DNA of 64,000 bases. Source: Streptomyces sp. R33 (lineage in GTDB: Bacteria > Actinomycetota > Actinomycetes > Streptomycetales > Streptomycetaceae). The notes under the pieces are model-generated. The model was not told the origin of the DNA and ran no database searches. It saw only the letters and a list, made by a program, of their open reading frames with translations. Position numbers and translations under genes: made by a program. The stretch lies in assembly GCF_041200175.1 (NCBI RefSeq), contig NZ_CP165727.1:5645501-5709500 (forward strand), read 5' to 3'. Position 1 is the first letter of the stretch; each line of letters opens with the position of its first letter. Below, in pieces: positions 1-7,974 of the stretch.

Positions 1-294
1 CATCATCGACGTGAGCACGCCCCGGCGGCGGTGCGTCGGCGCGACGCCCACCATCGTGACCCCGGCCGCCGGCACCAGTGCGCCGCCCGGCACCGAAAGG
101 CGGAACGAGAAGGCACTGGCCGAGCCGACGCAGGTCCCGCCGTCCCAGACGCCCAGCGAGCGCCCGGGCTCGGTCAGGGACTTGTAGAGTTCCCGCTCCT
201 GGGGAGACTCCGGCACCCCGCCGAACGCCAGTTCCAGGTGGTCGTACCAGACATCCCACTCATCAGCCTGCAATACGCGCATCTCAAGAGCCAT
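1..294 (-). CDS. Eis-like GNAT N-acetyltransferase (partial, C-terminus outside window)
   Basis: The first 98 codons of a minus-strand gene run off the left edge. The visible N-terminus contains an acidic start, a segment ending in VTMVGVAPTHRRRGVLTSMM, which is the GNAT motif A (acetyl-CoA pyrophosphate loop, here R-R-R-G-V-L) in the form typical of the Eis family of multi-acetylating lysine/aminoglycoside acetyltransferases. The ATG at 294 is preceded by GGTAAGGA at a suitable distance; an in-frame ATG at 282 is the alternative start. Eis proteins are cytosolic hexamers with a GNAT half, a GNAT-like half and a sterol-carrier-like tail; only the first part can be seen here. Substrate cannot be inferred. 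Confidence 0.8.
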   Translation of the reverse strand, partial: MALEMRVLQADEWDVWYDHLELAFGGVPESPQERELYKSLTEPGRSLGVWDGGTCVGSASAFSFRLSVPGGALVPAAGVTMVGVAPTHRRRGVLTSMM

Positions 295-396
295 ACGGCC
301 ATCCTTACCAGGGCATTCCGTCACAGTCGAAGGGTTTTCGACCGGCCGGAGCCCCCGGGTCCGGGGGTCCCCCTGCGCATGCACAGCCAGGATGGA

Positions 397-402
397 TAGG
401 GT
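397..402 (+). promoter_or_regulatory. -10 box (TAGGGT) of near-leaderless promoter
   Basis: TAGGGT lies 9 nt before the ATG of the SpoIIE-type phosphatase, which would put the transcript start at or within a few bases of the start codon. No good Shine-Dalgarno sequence is present, which fits. Confidence 0.45.
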
Positions 403-411
403 CCCGAAGCA

Positions 412-1554
412 ATGGCCGGAGCACGCATGGAGACGCTCATGGCCCGGATGCGCATGCTGTCGCACCGGGCCCGCACCGCCCTGCGCAAATCCGCCGTCGA
501 CTACTTCCGCGGCGACGCCTCCGACTGGCTCGCCTTCGCCGGTCTGCTCCTGACCATTCCCGCCATCGCCTGCGGCACGCTCATGCTGCCGGTCTGGTTC
601 TCGCCGTCCGCCCTCGTCCTGCCGATCGTCGCGGGCGGCCTGCTGCTGCGCCCCGCGAGCCTGCTCGCGCTGTACGCGGCCTCCGCGGCGGCCCTCATCG
701 TCGAGGCCCTGGTCCTCGGGCCGTACACCCTCGGCCCCGCCCGGGTCACCCCCGGCACGGTCCTGGTCGTGGCCGCCTGCGGATTCTTCGGACTGATCAT
801 CGCCCAGTTCCGCAGCCGCGTCGGCGTGCCCTGGCGGCGCGGCGGCACCATGCTCTTCGACCTGCGCGAACGCATCCGGGTCCAGAGCAAGCTGCCCGCC
901 CTGCCGCGCGGCTGGCACCGCGAGATGGCCCTGCGCCCGGCCGGCGGCCAGTCCTTCTCCGGCGACTTCGTCGTCGCCGCCCGCACGAACGGCGGCCGGA
1001 CCCTCGAGGTCGTCCTGACCGACGTCTCCGGCAAGGGCATGGAAGCCGGCTCCCGCGCCCTGCTCCTGTCCGGCGCGTTCGGCGGCCTGCTCGGCGCCCT
1101 GCCCCCGCACGGCTTCCTGCCCGCCGCCAACGGCTACCTGCTCCGCCAGGACTGGGACGAGGGCTTCGCCACCTCCATCCACCTCGTCCTGGACCTGGAG
1201 ACCGGCGACTACGAGCTCCTCTCCGCCGGCCACCTGCCCGCCCTCCAGCTCTCCGCGGGCACCGGCCGCTGGCAGGAGAAGTCCGGCGAGGGCCCGCTCC
1301 TCGGCGTCTACGACGGCGCCGAGTTCGAGCCCGCCCGCGGCAACCTGCGCCGCGGCGACGTCCTCATGCTCTTCACGGACGGCCTCGTCGAGACCGCCGA
1401 CCGCGACATCAGCGAGGGCATCGACCGCCTCACCGGCGAAGCCGACCGCTACGTCGCCGCCGGCTGGGACGGCGCGGCCTGGCACCTGATCGAAAAGGTC
1501 GCCAAGGACGTCAACGACGACCGCGCGCTGCTGCTCATCCGCCGCTCGCCCTGA
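412..1554 (+). CDS. Membrane-anchored PP2C/SpoIIE-type serine phosphatase
   Basis: A 380-residue protein with about four hydrophobic segments in the first 130 residues, followed by a PPM/SpoIIE catalytic domain. Metal-binding and core motifs are all visible: SGDF near residue 185, DVSGKGMEA near 205-213, SAGHLPAL near 272, LFTDGLVE near 325, and DDRALLLIRR at the end. The family dephosphorylates anti-sigma-factor antagonists (STAS proteins) or other phosphoserines; streptomycetes carry dozens, so the partner is unknown. No PAS, GAF or kinase domain is attached, so the membrane part is the only possible input module. The gene stands alone, with a promoter box at 397-402 and a hairpin just downstream. 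In-frame ATG at 427 is an alternative start. Confidence 0.85.
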   Translation: MAGARMETLMARMRMLSHRARTALRKSAVDYFRGDASDWLAFAGLLLTIPAIACGTLMLPVWFSPSALVLPIVAGGLLLRPASLLALYAASAAALIVEALVLGPYTLGPARVTPGTVLVVAACGFFGLIIAQFRSRVGVPWRRGGTMLFDLRERIRVQSKLPALPRGWHREMALRPAGGQSFSGDFVVAARTNGGRTLEVVLTDVSGKGMEAGSRALLLSGAFGGLLGALPPHGFLPAANGYLLRQDWDEGFATSIHLVLDLETGDYELLSAGHLPALQLSAGTGRWQEKSGEGPLLGVYDGAEFEPARGNLRRGDVLMLFTDGLVETADRDISEGIDRLTGEADRYVAAGWDGAAWHLIEKVAKDVNDDRALLLIRRSP

Positions 1555-1569
1555 GCACCGGCTGCCCGG

Positions 1570-1587
1570 GGTGGGGTTTTCCCCACC
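1570..1587 (+). terminator. Hairpin terminator after the phosphatase gene
   Basis: GGTGGGG / TTTT / CCCCACC gives a 7-bp stem with a TTTT loop 15 nt after the phosphatase stop codon. The stem is short and there is no T tract, so it may terminate only partly. Confidence 0.5.
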
Positions 1588-1680
1588 AGTGATCCGCCTG
1601 GCTGCGCCATGTCCGCCCCCGTACCACCGTCCGTAGCGTCGGGACCACGATCACCGGCGGACACGGGAAGGCGGCACACC

Positions 1681-2520
1681 ATGGGGCTCCGGCGGAGCAG
1701 GCGGCAGCGCGGCAGCGCGCAGGCGGCGTACGACGGCGCGGGGGAGGCGGCCTACGGCACGGGACACGACAGCACCGCCGCCGTCGAGCTGCGCGGCGTA
1801 CGGCGCGAGTACGGGCGGGGAGCCGCCACCGTGCACGCGCTGCGCGGGATCGACCTCAGCCTGCCCCGCGGCAGCTTCACCGCCGTGATGGGGCCCTCCG
1901 GCTCCGGCAAGTCCACCTTCCTGCAGTGCGCGGCCGGACTCGACCTGCCGACCGCGGGCTCCGTCCGCCTCGGCGGCACCGAGATCACCGGCATGAACGA
2001 GAACGAGCTCACCGAGCTGCGCCGCAGCCGCCTCGGCTTCGTCTTCCAGGCCTTCAACCTGCTGCCGTCCCTGACGGTGGAGCAGAACGTGCTGCTCCCG
2101 ATGCGGCTCGCCGGCGGCCGCCAGGACCGGGCGCGGGCCGCCGACCTGCTCGCCCGCGTCGGCCTCGAGGGCAAGGGCCGGCGCCGCCCCGCCGAGCTCT
2201 CCGGCGGCCAGCAGCAGCGCGTCGCCATCGCGCGGGCCCTGGTCACCCGCCCCGACGTCGTCTTCGCCGACGAGCCCACCGGCGCCCTCGACACCACCAC
2301 CGCCGCCGAGGTCCTCGGGCTGCTCCGGGCCGCCGTGGACTCCATGGGCGCCACCATCGTCATGGTCACCCACGACCCGGCCGCCGCCGCCCACGCCGAC
2401 CAGGTGCTCTTCCTCGCCGACGGGCTGATCGCGGACCGGCTGCCGCACAGCTCCGCCGCGGCCATCGCCGACCGCATGACGGCCCTGACCGCCCCGGCGT
2501 ACGCGGGAGCGGCCGCCTGA
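1681..2520 (+). CDS. ABC transporter ATP-binding protein (LolD/MacB type)
   Basis: A 279-residue ABC ATPase. Walker A is GPSGSGKST, the Q-loop is VFQAFNLLPS, the signature is LSGGQQQRVAIARAL, Walker B is DVVFADEPTGALD, and the H-loop is MVTHD. The LolD/MacB/FtsE-like subgroup pairs with FtsX-fold permeases, and the next gene is one (TGATG overlap). I start at the ATG at 1681 because GGGAAGGCGG sits just upstream and because a TAGCGT -10 box at 1634-1639 lies inside the longer reading frame that opens at 1609. The first ~35 residues are a basic, low-complexity extension before the ATPase fold. Probable role: energising export or extrusion of a lipid, peptide or drug at the cytoplasmic membrane. 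Confidence 0.9.
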   Translation: MGLRRSRRQRGSAQAAYDGAGEAAYGTGHDSTAAVELRGVRREYGRGAATVHALRGIDLSLPRGSFTAVMGPSGSGKSTFLQCAAGLDLPTAGSVRLGGTEITGMNENELTELRRSRLGFVFQAFNLLPSLTVEQNVLLPMRLAGGRQDRARAADLLARVGLEGKGRRRPAELSGGQQQRVAIARALVTRPDVVFADEPTGALDTTTAAEVLGLLRAAVDSMGATIVMVTHDPAAAAHADQVLFLADGLIADRLPHSSAAAIADRMTALTAPAYAGAAA

Positions 2521-4904
2521 TGCCGCTCCACCCCAACGGCCTGGCCCGGGCGGCGGTCCGGTTCCGGCCCGCCGCCTTCGCCGGCACCTTCATCGCCCTG
2601 CTCATGACCGTCGCCATCGTCTCCGCCTGCGGCATCCTGCTGGAGAGCGGAGCCCGGGCGAGCGTCCCGCCGACCCGCTACGCCCAGGCGCCCGTGGTCG
2701 TTGCCGCCGACCAGCAGATCCGCTGGCAGATGGGCAGCGGCGAAGGCTCCTACGAGGAATCCGTGCGGGTCCCGGAGCGGGCCCGGGTCGACGCCGCCCT
2801 GCTGGAACGGCTGGCTCCGCTCGGGCGGGCCGTCCCCGACGTGGTCTTCCCCGTACGCGGGGATGCGGGCTCTGCCGTGGAGGCCTCCGGCTGGGGGGCG
2901 TCCGCCTTCACCGGCGCGCAGCTCAGCCGGGGCCGGACCCCGGAGGCTGCGGGGGAGGTCGTGCTGGGGACGGGCTCGGGGCTCCCGGCCGACCGGGTGT
3001 CGCTCGACACCCCGGTCGGGAAGCGGGAGTTCCGCGTCGTGGGACACGCCGAAGGCACCGGTGTCTGGTTCTCCGATGCCGAGGCCCGCGCCCTCTCCGG
3101 GCACCCCGGCACCCTCGACGCCGTCGTCGTGCTCGACGCCGACCCGGCCCGGGTCCGCGCCGCCGTCGGCGGCCGCGCCCAGGTGCTGACCGGCGCCGCC
3201 CGCGCCGTGGACCCGCAGCTCGCGGGCGCCAAGGAGCTACTGATGGGCCTGGGCGGTTCCTTCGGCGGCACCGCCACCCTCGTCGCCGTCTTCACCGCCG
3301 CCGGAACGGTCGCGCTCTCCGTCGGGCAGCGCTCCCGCGAGTTCGCCCTGCTGCGAGCCGTCGGAGCCACCCCGCGGCAGATCCGCCGCACCGTCGCCAC
3401 CGAAGCCCTGCTCGTCGCGCCGGCCGCGGGCGCGCTGGGCTGCGTACCCGGAATCGGCCTCGCCGCCTGGTGGTTCGGGCAGCTCAAGGCCAAGGGCGCG
3501 ATCCCGGCCGGGGTCGACCTCGCCGTTTCCTGGATCCCCCTGGTCTCGGCCGTCGGCATCGGCCTCGCCGCCGCCCTGCTCGCCGGCTGGGCCGCCGCCC
3601 GCCGGCCCGCCCGGATCCGGCCCGGCCAGGCGCTCGCCGAAGCAGCCGTGGAACGCCTCCGCCCGGGGTGGATCCGTACGCCGCTCGGCCTCGCGGCGGT
3701 GGCCGGCGGGATCGCCTGTGCGGGCCTGGCCGCCACCTCCGGCGGGGACGACGCCGCCAACGCCGCGCTCGGCGTCGTCATGCTCTTCATGCTGGCCGTC
3801 GCCCTGCTCGGCCCGCTGATCGCCCGCGCCTGCGCCGCCGTACTCGGCCTCCCGCTGCGCGCCGGCGGCGCCTCCGGCGCGCTGGCCGCCGCCAACTCCC
3901 GGGCCCACGCCCGCAGGCTCGCCTCCGCGATCACCCCGATCGTGCTCGCCATGGCCTTCTCCTCGACCCTGGTCTTCCTGCACACCAGCGAGGAACGCGC
4001 CGCCCGGCAGCAGCAGGAGGCCGGGCTGCTCGCCGACCACGTGATCACCGACCCGCCTTCCGACGCCCGCCCGGGCGTCGCGATCACCCGTACCCCGGTC
4101 CTCGTGATGGCCGGCCGCGGCGGCGAACGCCGGCTGCAGTCCGCATCGGCCCAGGGCGTCGCGGGCGATGTCACCACCGTCCAGGACCTGGGCGTACGCG
4201 AGGGCAGCCTCGCCGCGCTCCGGCCCGGCACGGTCGCCGTGGACCGGAGCCTCGCGGAGTCCGCCCGCCTGGGGGTCGGCGACCGCCTCGAACTCCGGCT
4301 CCCGGACGGGGCTCCGGCGCATCCCGAGATCGTGGCCGTCTACACCCGCGGCCTGGGCCTCGGCCAGGTCACCCTTCCCGCAGCCGACCTGGCCGGCCAC
4401 ACCACGGCCGGGCACGCCACCGAGCTCATGATCCGCGGCCCGGTGCCGGCGGAGCTGGGCCCGGCGGTCTCCGCCTCGGCGGTCCCCGTCTCGGCGTGGA
4501 CCACGGCCCAGGACCCGGACCGCGAGCTCAACGCATGGGCCAACACCACCATGGCGGCGGTCCTCGGCGGCTTCGCGGCCGTCGCCGCCGCCAACACCCT
4601 GGTGATGACCGTCCTCGACCGCCGCCGCGAGCTGCGGATGCTCCGCCTCGTCGGCTCCACCCGCCGCCAGGTGTTCCGGATGCTGCGCTGGGAGGCCCTC
4701 CTGATCGGCGGCGCCGGCGTCATCCTCGGCAGCGCGATCGCCCTGGCCACGCTGTTCCCGCTGGCCAAGGCGCTCACCGGGGCGCCCCCGCACATCCCGC
4801 CGATGCTGTACGCCTCCTTCGCGGCGGCGGCCCTGACCCTGGGCCTGACGGCCACCACCCTCCCGGCCCGCTGGGCCCTGCGCCGGGGGACGGGCACGGT
4901 CTAG
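2520..4904 (+). CDS. FtsX-like ABC transporter permease (double FtsX domain)
   Basis: A 794-residue permease starting at the ATG that overlaps the upstream stop (TGATG), so translation is coupled to the ATPase. Layout: one N-terminal TM helix (about residues 15-40), an extracellular domain, three TM helices with an FtsX motif (SREFALLRAVGATPRQIRR near 270-290), a central TM segment, a second extracellular domain, and a second FtsX unit near the C-terminus (RRRELRMLRLVGSTRRQVFR). This 10-TM, two-FtsX architecture is usual for actinobacterial MacB-like exporters that work without an RND-type periplasmic partner. Substrate unknown. The gene ends 8 nt before a 166-bp palindromic repeat that probably also stops transcription. 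Confidence 0.9.
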   Translation: MPLHPNGLARAAVRFRPAAFAGTFIALLMTVAIVSACGILLESGARASVPPTRYAQAPVVVAADQQIRWQMGSGEGSYEESVRVPERARVDAALLERLAPLGRAVPDVVFPVRGDAGSAVEASGWGASAFTGAQLSRGRTPEAAGEVVLGTGSGLPADRVSLDTPVGKREFRVVGHAEGTGVWFSDAEARALSGHPGTLDAVVVLDADPARVRAAVGGRAQVLTGAARAVDPQLAGAKELLMGLGGSFGGTATLVAVFTAAGTVALSVGQRSREFALLRAVGATPRQIRRTVATEALLVAPAAGALGCVPGIGLAAWWFGQLKAKGAIPAGVDLAVSWIPLVSAVGIGLAAALLAGWAAARRPARIRPGQALAEAAVERLRPGWIRTPLGLAAVAGGIACAGLAATSGGDDAANAALGVVMLFMLAVALLGPLIARACAAVLGLPLRAGGASGALAAANSRAHARRLASAITPIVLAMAFSSTLVFLHTSEERAARQQQEAGLLADHVITDPPSDARPGVAITRTPVLVMAGRGGERRLQSASAQGVAGDVTTVQDLGVREGSLAALRPGTVAVDRSLAESARLGVGDRLELRLPDGAPAHPEIVAVYTRGLGLGQVTLPAADLAGHTTAGHATELMIRGPVPAELGPAVSASAVPVSAWTTAQDPDRELNAWANTTMAAVLGGFAAVAAANTLVMTVLDRRRELRMLRLVGSTRRQVFRMLRWEALLIGGAGVILGSAIALATLFPLAKALTGAPPHIPPMLYASFAAAALTLGLTATTLPARWALRRGTGTV

Positions 4905-4912
4905 CGGTGCCC

Positions 4913-5078
4913 TAAGGGCTGTCCCGTAATCCCCGGCGGGCGCACGACGACAGCTACGGCGCCTCGCTGCGTTGTCGGAACGTCCGCATACGCCCAGTAT
5001 GCGGACGCCCCTCCGCCTTGCGATGCACCGCATCTGACGCCGTGCGCTGATCCGCCAGGGATTACGGGACAGCCCTTA
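4913..5078. repeat. 166-bp palindromic MITE-like element
   Basis: Outer inverted repeats begin TAAGGGCTGTCCCGTAATCCC at 4913 and end with the exact complement at 5078. An inner perfect hairpin (CGTCCGCATAC / GTATGCGGACG, 4981-4991 and 4997-5007) shares the same centre. The sequence between them pairs imperfectly, so the whole element can fold into one long hairpin. No open frame codes for a transposase. I recall the same terminal sequence as a dispersed repeat in other Streptomyces genomes. It sits between two convergent genes and its last three bases form the stop codon of the minus-strand gene. Confidence 0.85.
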
Positions 5079-5678
5079 GTCGAACCGGATGTGCCGGACG
5101 CCGACGAGCGCGCGCCGCAGCCTCGCGCGGAGCGGGCCGTCGGTGTCCGGGGCGGCGCGCAGCCCGGTCACGGCCGCGATCCGGCCCGCCACCTGGGACA
5201 CCGTGAGGTGGTCGGTGACCAGATGGTCGGCGAACTCCGGTCCGCGCAGCGCCTCCAGACATCCGTCGAGCCGGGCCACCGCGAAGCTCTCCCGTTTCAG
5301 CCCGCGCCCGAGCCCTCGCTCACGGAGCCTGCGCAGTACGGTCTCCCGCTCGGCCATCAGCGCGAAGTGCCGTACGTCGTGGCCTGCGGCGCGCAGCCGC
5401 CCCACCGTCTCGGCGAAGTAGCGCGGCTCGGTCACGGTCATCGGTACGACAACGGGCCCCGCGTGCCCCTCGGCGGCCAGCTCCAGCACCTCGAACACGC
5501 CCTGCCGCCACGCGGGCAGGTCCTGGAAGTCCCCGCGCAGCGCCGGCGGCATCATGCGGTGCAGCCCGAACCCGACGTGCTCCGGATCGCACACGACGCT
5601 GCCGGGCAGCCGCCGGTGCAGCTCGTACGCGGTCTGCGTCTTCCCGCCCCCGAAGGGCCCGTTGAGCCAGATGATCAC
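5076..5678 (-). CDS. TmrB-like P-loop ATPase (tunicamycin-resistance family)
   Basis: A 200-residue P-loop protein, Walker A GPFGGGKT at residues 7-14, followed by YELHRRLPG, DPEHVGF, DFQDLPAWR and VPMTVTEPRYF. This order and spacing matches Bacillus subtilis TmrB, an ATP-binding membrane-associated protein that gives tunicamycin resistance, and the C-terminus (VGVRHIRFD) ends where that family normally ends. I choose the GTG at 5678 because it overlaps the stop of the upstream lipoprotein gene (GTGA) and GGAAGG lies upstream. The TAA stop codon is formed by the end of the palindromic repeat, yet the protein is not truncated. Actual resistance phenotype is not predictable; many homologues are simply called AAA family ATPases. 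Confidence 0.85.
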   Translation of the reverse strand: MIIWLNGPFGGGKTQTAYELHRRLPGSVVCDPEHVGFGLHRMMPPALRGDFQDLPAWRQGVFEVLELAAEGHAGPVVVPMTVTEPRYFAETVGRLRAAGHDVRHFALMAERETVLRRLRERGLGRGLKRESFAVARLDGCLEALRGPEFADHLVTDHLTVSQVAGRIAAVTGLRAAPDTDGPLRARLRRALVGVRHIRFD

Positions 5679-6295
5679 CGGGCCGTCGCCTTCCAGGGGC
5701 CGATCCCGAGCTTCCCGGTGTTCCCGAGGTCGACGGAGTGGTGCAGCTCCAGCTCCACCCGGGGCGCACCGGGCCGCGGGGTCACGTCCAGCACCCACCC
5801 CTCGGCGGCGGGCACGGCGGAGTCGGTCACCAGGTTCCGCCACACCATGCCGAAGCCGGCCGCCTGGCCGGGCCGGAGCTCGACCCTCTGCGGATCAGCC
5901 TCGGTCCCGGTGGGCGCGGCGGCGATCCCGTCACCCCCGTGCTGGACGGCCACCTCGACGGGGGCCCGTTTCCTGTCCAGCAGCCGGATCTCCGGATAGC
6001 CCTCGAGTACGTACGGCTGCGTACCGCAGTTGACCAGCTGGATGTCGGCGACGCGCAGCCCCATGGCGGCGTCCCCGGCCCCTTCGAGCAGCCGCACCCC
6101 GCCCTCGGGGCACGCGGACGCCCCGGCCGCGGGAGGGGAGGCCGTGACGGTGGGAGGGGAGGCCGTGACGGTGGGCGCGGGGGGCCTCGGCACGCTGGGC
6201 CCGGGCGCGGCGGCAGGCGCGGGTGGCACATCACACCCCGCCACCGCTCCCGCCACGACCACCGCTCCGGCCACCCCCAGCACCCACCGAGTCAT
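5675..6295 (-). CDS. DUF4232-type secreted lipoprotein
   Basis: A 206-residue protein with a lipoprotein signal peptide (lipobox AVAGC, Cys near residue 21), a Pro/Thr/Ser-rich linker containing a tandem PPTVTAS repeat (about residues 40-56), and a DUF4232-like beta domain from about residue 60 onward with conserved NCG and W residues. It should be anchored to the outer face of the membrane. The stop overlaps the GTG start of the TmrB-like gene by 4 nt, so the two are co-translated. No function is established for DUF4232; many actinobacterial copies exist. Confidence 0.8.
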   Translation of the reverse strand: MTRWVLGVAGAVVVAGAVAGCDVPPAPAAAPGPSVPRPPAPTVTASPPTVTASPPAAGASACPEGGVRLLEGAGDAAMGLRVADIQLVNCGTQPYVLEGYPEIRLLDRKRAPVEVAVQHGGDGIAAAPTGTEADPQRVELRPGQAAGFGMVWRNLVTDSAVPAAEGWVLDVTPRPGAPRVELELHHSVDLGNTGKLGIGPWKATAR

Positions 6296-6360
6296 CCCCC
6301 GACCCTACGCCCCACCAACTCCCGCCCCGTCGGCCCGAGGCCCGGCCGCGCCGCCCCGCT

Positions 6361-6405
6361 CCAGCCCCGCCGGCGTTTGCGGCGCGGGGTCTGGGGCGGA
6401 GCCCC
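6361..6405. repeat. Dispersed GC-rich palindromic element, copy A
   Basis: A roughly 45-bp sequence beginning CCAGCCCCGCCGGCG and ending GGGGCGGAGCCCC, found again with a few differences at 56782-56825. Both copies can form hairpins and both lie in the spacer 100-200 bp upstream of a gene with a leaderless-type promoter. I recall related REP-like sequences in many Streptomyces intergenic regions. Confidence 0.65.
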
Positions 6406-6527
6406 AGGAGCCCGGCGCAGCCGGGGCCGCTCGCGCGGCGGCGCCGCACCGGCACCCACCCGACGCCGGCGCACTGCAGCCCCGTCGGCGCCCGAGTCGG
6501 GCGGAGCTCCGTGCAGCTGGGAAGCCG

Positions 6528-6549
6528 GGCCAATCACCCCCGATTGGCC
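6528..6549. promoter_or_regulatory. Perfect inverted repeat, candidate operator
   Basis: GGCCAATC-N6-GATTGGCC, 8-bp perfect arms, ends 24 bp before the -10 box (6574-6579) of the PLP decarboxylase gene, i.e. at or just upstream of the -35 position. It is the only strong dyad with AT-rich arms in this spacer. Binding protein unknown. Confidence 0.45.
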
Positions 6550-6573
6550 GGTCCGCCGCGCCCGGCGGATCCC

Positions 6574-6579
6574 TACCGT
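6574..6579 (+). promoter_or_regulatory. -10 box (TACCGT) of leaderless promoter
   Basis: TACCGT is followed by 6 nt and then the ATG at 6586; there is no ribosome binding site. This is the layout of a leaderless Streptomyces transcript. Confidence 0.5.
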
Positions 6580-6585
6580 GCCCCC

Positions 6586-7974
6586 ATGGACCGCACGCTC
6601 GCCACCGACCTCGCCCGCCTCCCCGACCTCCTGGAGGCCACCCGCCGCACCGCCGCCGAGACCCTCGCGGCTCTGGACGCCCATCCCGTCGTACCGCCCG
6701 CCGGGCCTCCGCGGGACCCCGAACCCCTGCCGGAGCGCGCCGCCGGTGCGGACGCCGCCCTCGCCGCCTTCCGGGACCGGTGGGAGCCCCGCCTCTCGGC
6801 CTCCGCCGGCCCTCGCTACCTCGGCTTCGTCACCGGCGGCGCCACCCCCGCCGCCCTCGCCGGCGACTGGCTGACCGCCGTCCACGACCAGAACTCCAAC
6901 TCCGCCCTAGACCCCGCCGGCCAGGACCTCGAACGCGAAACGATCAGCTGGCTACGCGACCTCTTCGGCCTCTCCGACGCCCACACCGGCACCTTCGTCA
7001 GCGGCGCCACCATGTCCAACACCACCGGCCTCGCGATCGCCCGCGAGTGGCTCGGCGAACGCCTCGGCGTCGCTCCCTCCGAGGACGGCGCGGCAGCCCT
7101 CGGCCCCGTCCGCGTGCTCTCCGGGGCCCCGCACTCCTCCATCGCCAAGGCCCTCTCCGTCCTCGGCCTCGGCCGCAGCTCCCTCGTCGCCGTCCCCACC
7201 CTCCCCGGCCGCGAGGCCGTCGACCCCGCCGCCCTCGACCGCGCCCTCGCCGACACCCCCGGCCCGGCCGTCGTCGTCGCCAACGCCGGCACCGTCAACA
7301 CCGTGGACTTCGACGACCTCCGCGCCATCGCCGCCCTCCGCGAACGCCACGCGTTCTGGCTCCACACCGATGCCGCCTTCGGCGCCTTCGCCGCGCTTTC
7401 CCCGGAGCACGCCCACCTCGCCGCCGGCCTCGACGCCTCCGACTCGCTCTGCATCGACCTGCACAAGTGGCTGAACGTCCCCTACGACAGCGCCGTCCAG
7501 TTCACCCGCCGCCAAGACCTCCAGGCCCGCGTCTTCCAGAACGCCGCCGCCTACCTCGGCCCCCTGGGAGACCGCCCCGACCTCGTCCACCTCACCCCCG
7601 AGAACTCGCACCGGCTGCGCGCCCTCGCCGCCTGGTTCACCCTCCGCGCGTACGGCCGCGAAGGCCACCGCGAGATCGTCGAGCGCGACATCGCCTGCGC
7701 CCGGGCCCTCGGCGCCGCACTCGAGCAGGACCCGGCCTTCCGCCTCCTCGCCCCGGTCCGCCTGAACGTCGTCTGCTTCACCCTCGCCGAGGACCCCACC
7801 CCGGCCCGCCTGACGGCCCTGCGCGAGGCGGCGCAGGAGGAGGTGTTCGTCACCCCCACCGTCTACGCGGGAACCCCCGCCCTGCGCGCAGCGTTCTCCA
7901 ACTGGCGCACCACACAGGCGGATGTACGCCGGGCCGCACGGGCCCTGCGTACGGCGGCGAAGGGGACGGTATGA
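6586..7974 (+). CDS. PLP-dependent group II decarboxylase
   Basis: A 462-residue fold-type I PLP enzyme of the glutamate/aromatic-amino-acid decarboxylase family. Visible landmarks: an N-terminal helical arm, FVSGATMSNTTGLAIARE (phosphate-binding turn), HTDAAFGAF (PLP-ring Asp), and DLHKWLNVPYDS with the Schiff-base lysine. The length is normal for the family. The substrate cannot be read from the sequence. The ATG at 6586 follows a -10 box by 6 nt, so the mRNA is likely leaderless; the reading frame extends upstream but codes for low-complexity sequence. The stop overlaps the start of the HD-domain gene (ATGA), implying translational coupling. A perfect inverted repeat upstream may control it. 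Confidence 0.85.
   Translation: MDRTLATDLARLPDLLEATRRTAAETLAALDAHPVVPPAGPPRDPEPLPERAAGADAALAAFRDRWEPRLSASAGPRYLGFVTGGATPAALAGDWLTAVHDQNSNSALDPAGQDLERETISWLRDLFGLSDAHTGTFVSGATMSNTTGLAIAREWLGERLGVAPSEDGAAALGPVRVLSGAPHSSIAKALSVLGLGRSSLVAVPTLPGREAVDPAALDRALADTPGPAVVVANAGTVNTVDFDDLRAIAALRERHAFWLHTDAAFGAFAALSPEHAHLAAGLDASDSLCIDLHKWLNVPYDSAVQFTRRQDLQARVFQNAAAYLGPLGDRPDLVHLTPENSHRLRALAAWFTLRAYGREGHREIVERDIACARALGAALEQDPAFRLLAPVRLNVVCFTLAEDPTPARLTALREAAQEEVFVTPTVYAGTPALRAAFSNWRTTQADVRRAARALRTAAKGTV

Noticed and set aside
1609..1680. Upstream start for the ABC ATPase at ATG 1609
   Set aside because: A -10 box lies at 1634-1639 inside this extension and a good ribosome binding site precedes ATG 1681.
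5076..5100. Truncation of the TmrB-like protein by the palindromic repeat
   Set aside because: The C-terminal residues (HIRFD) match the normal end of the family, so the gene is complete.
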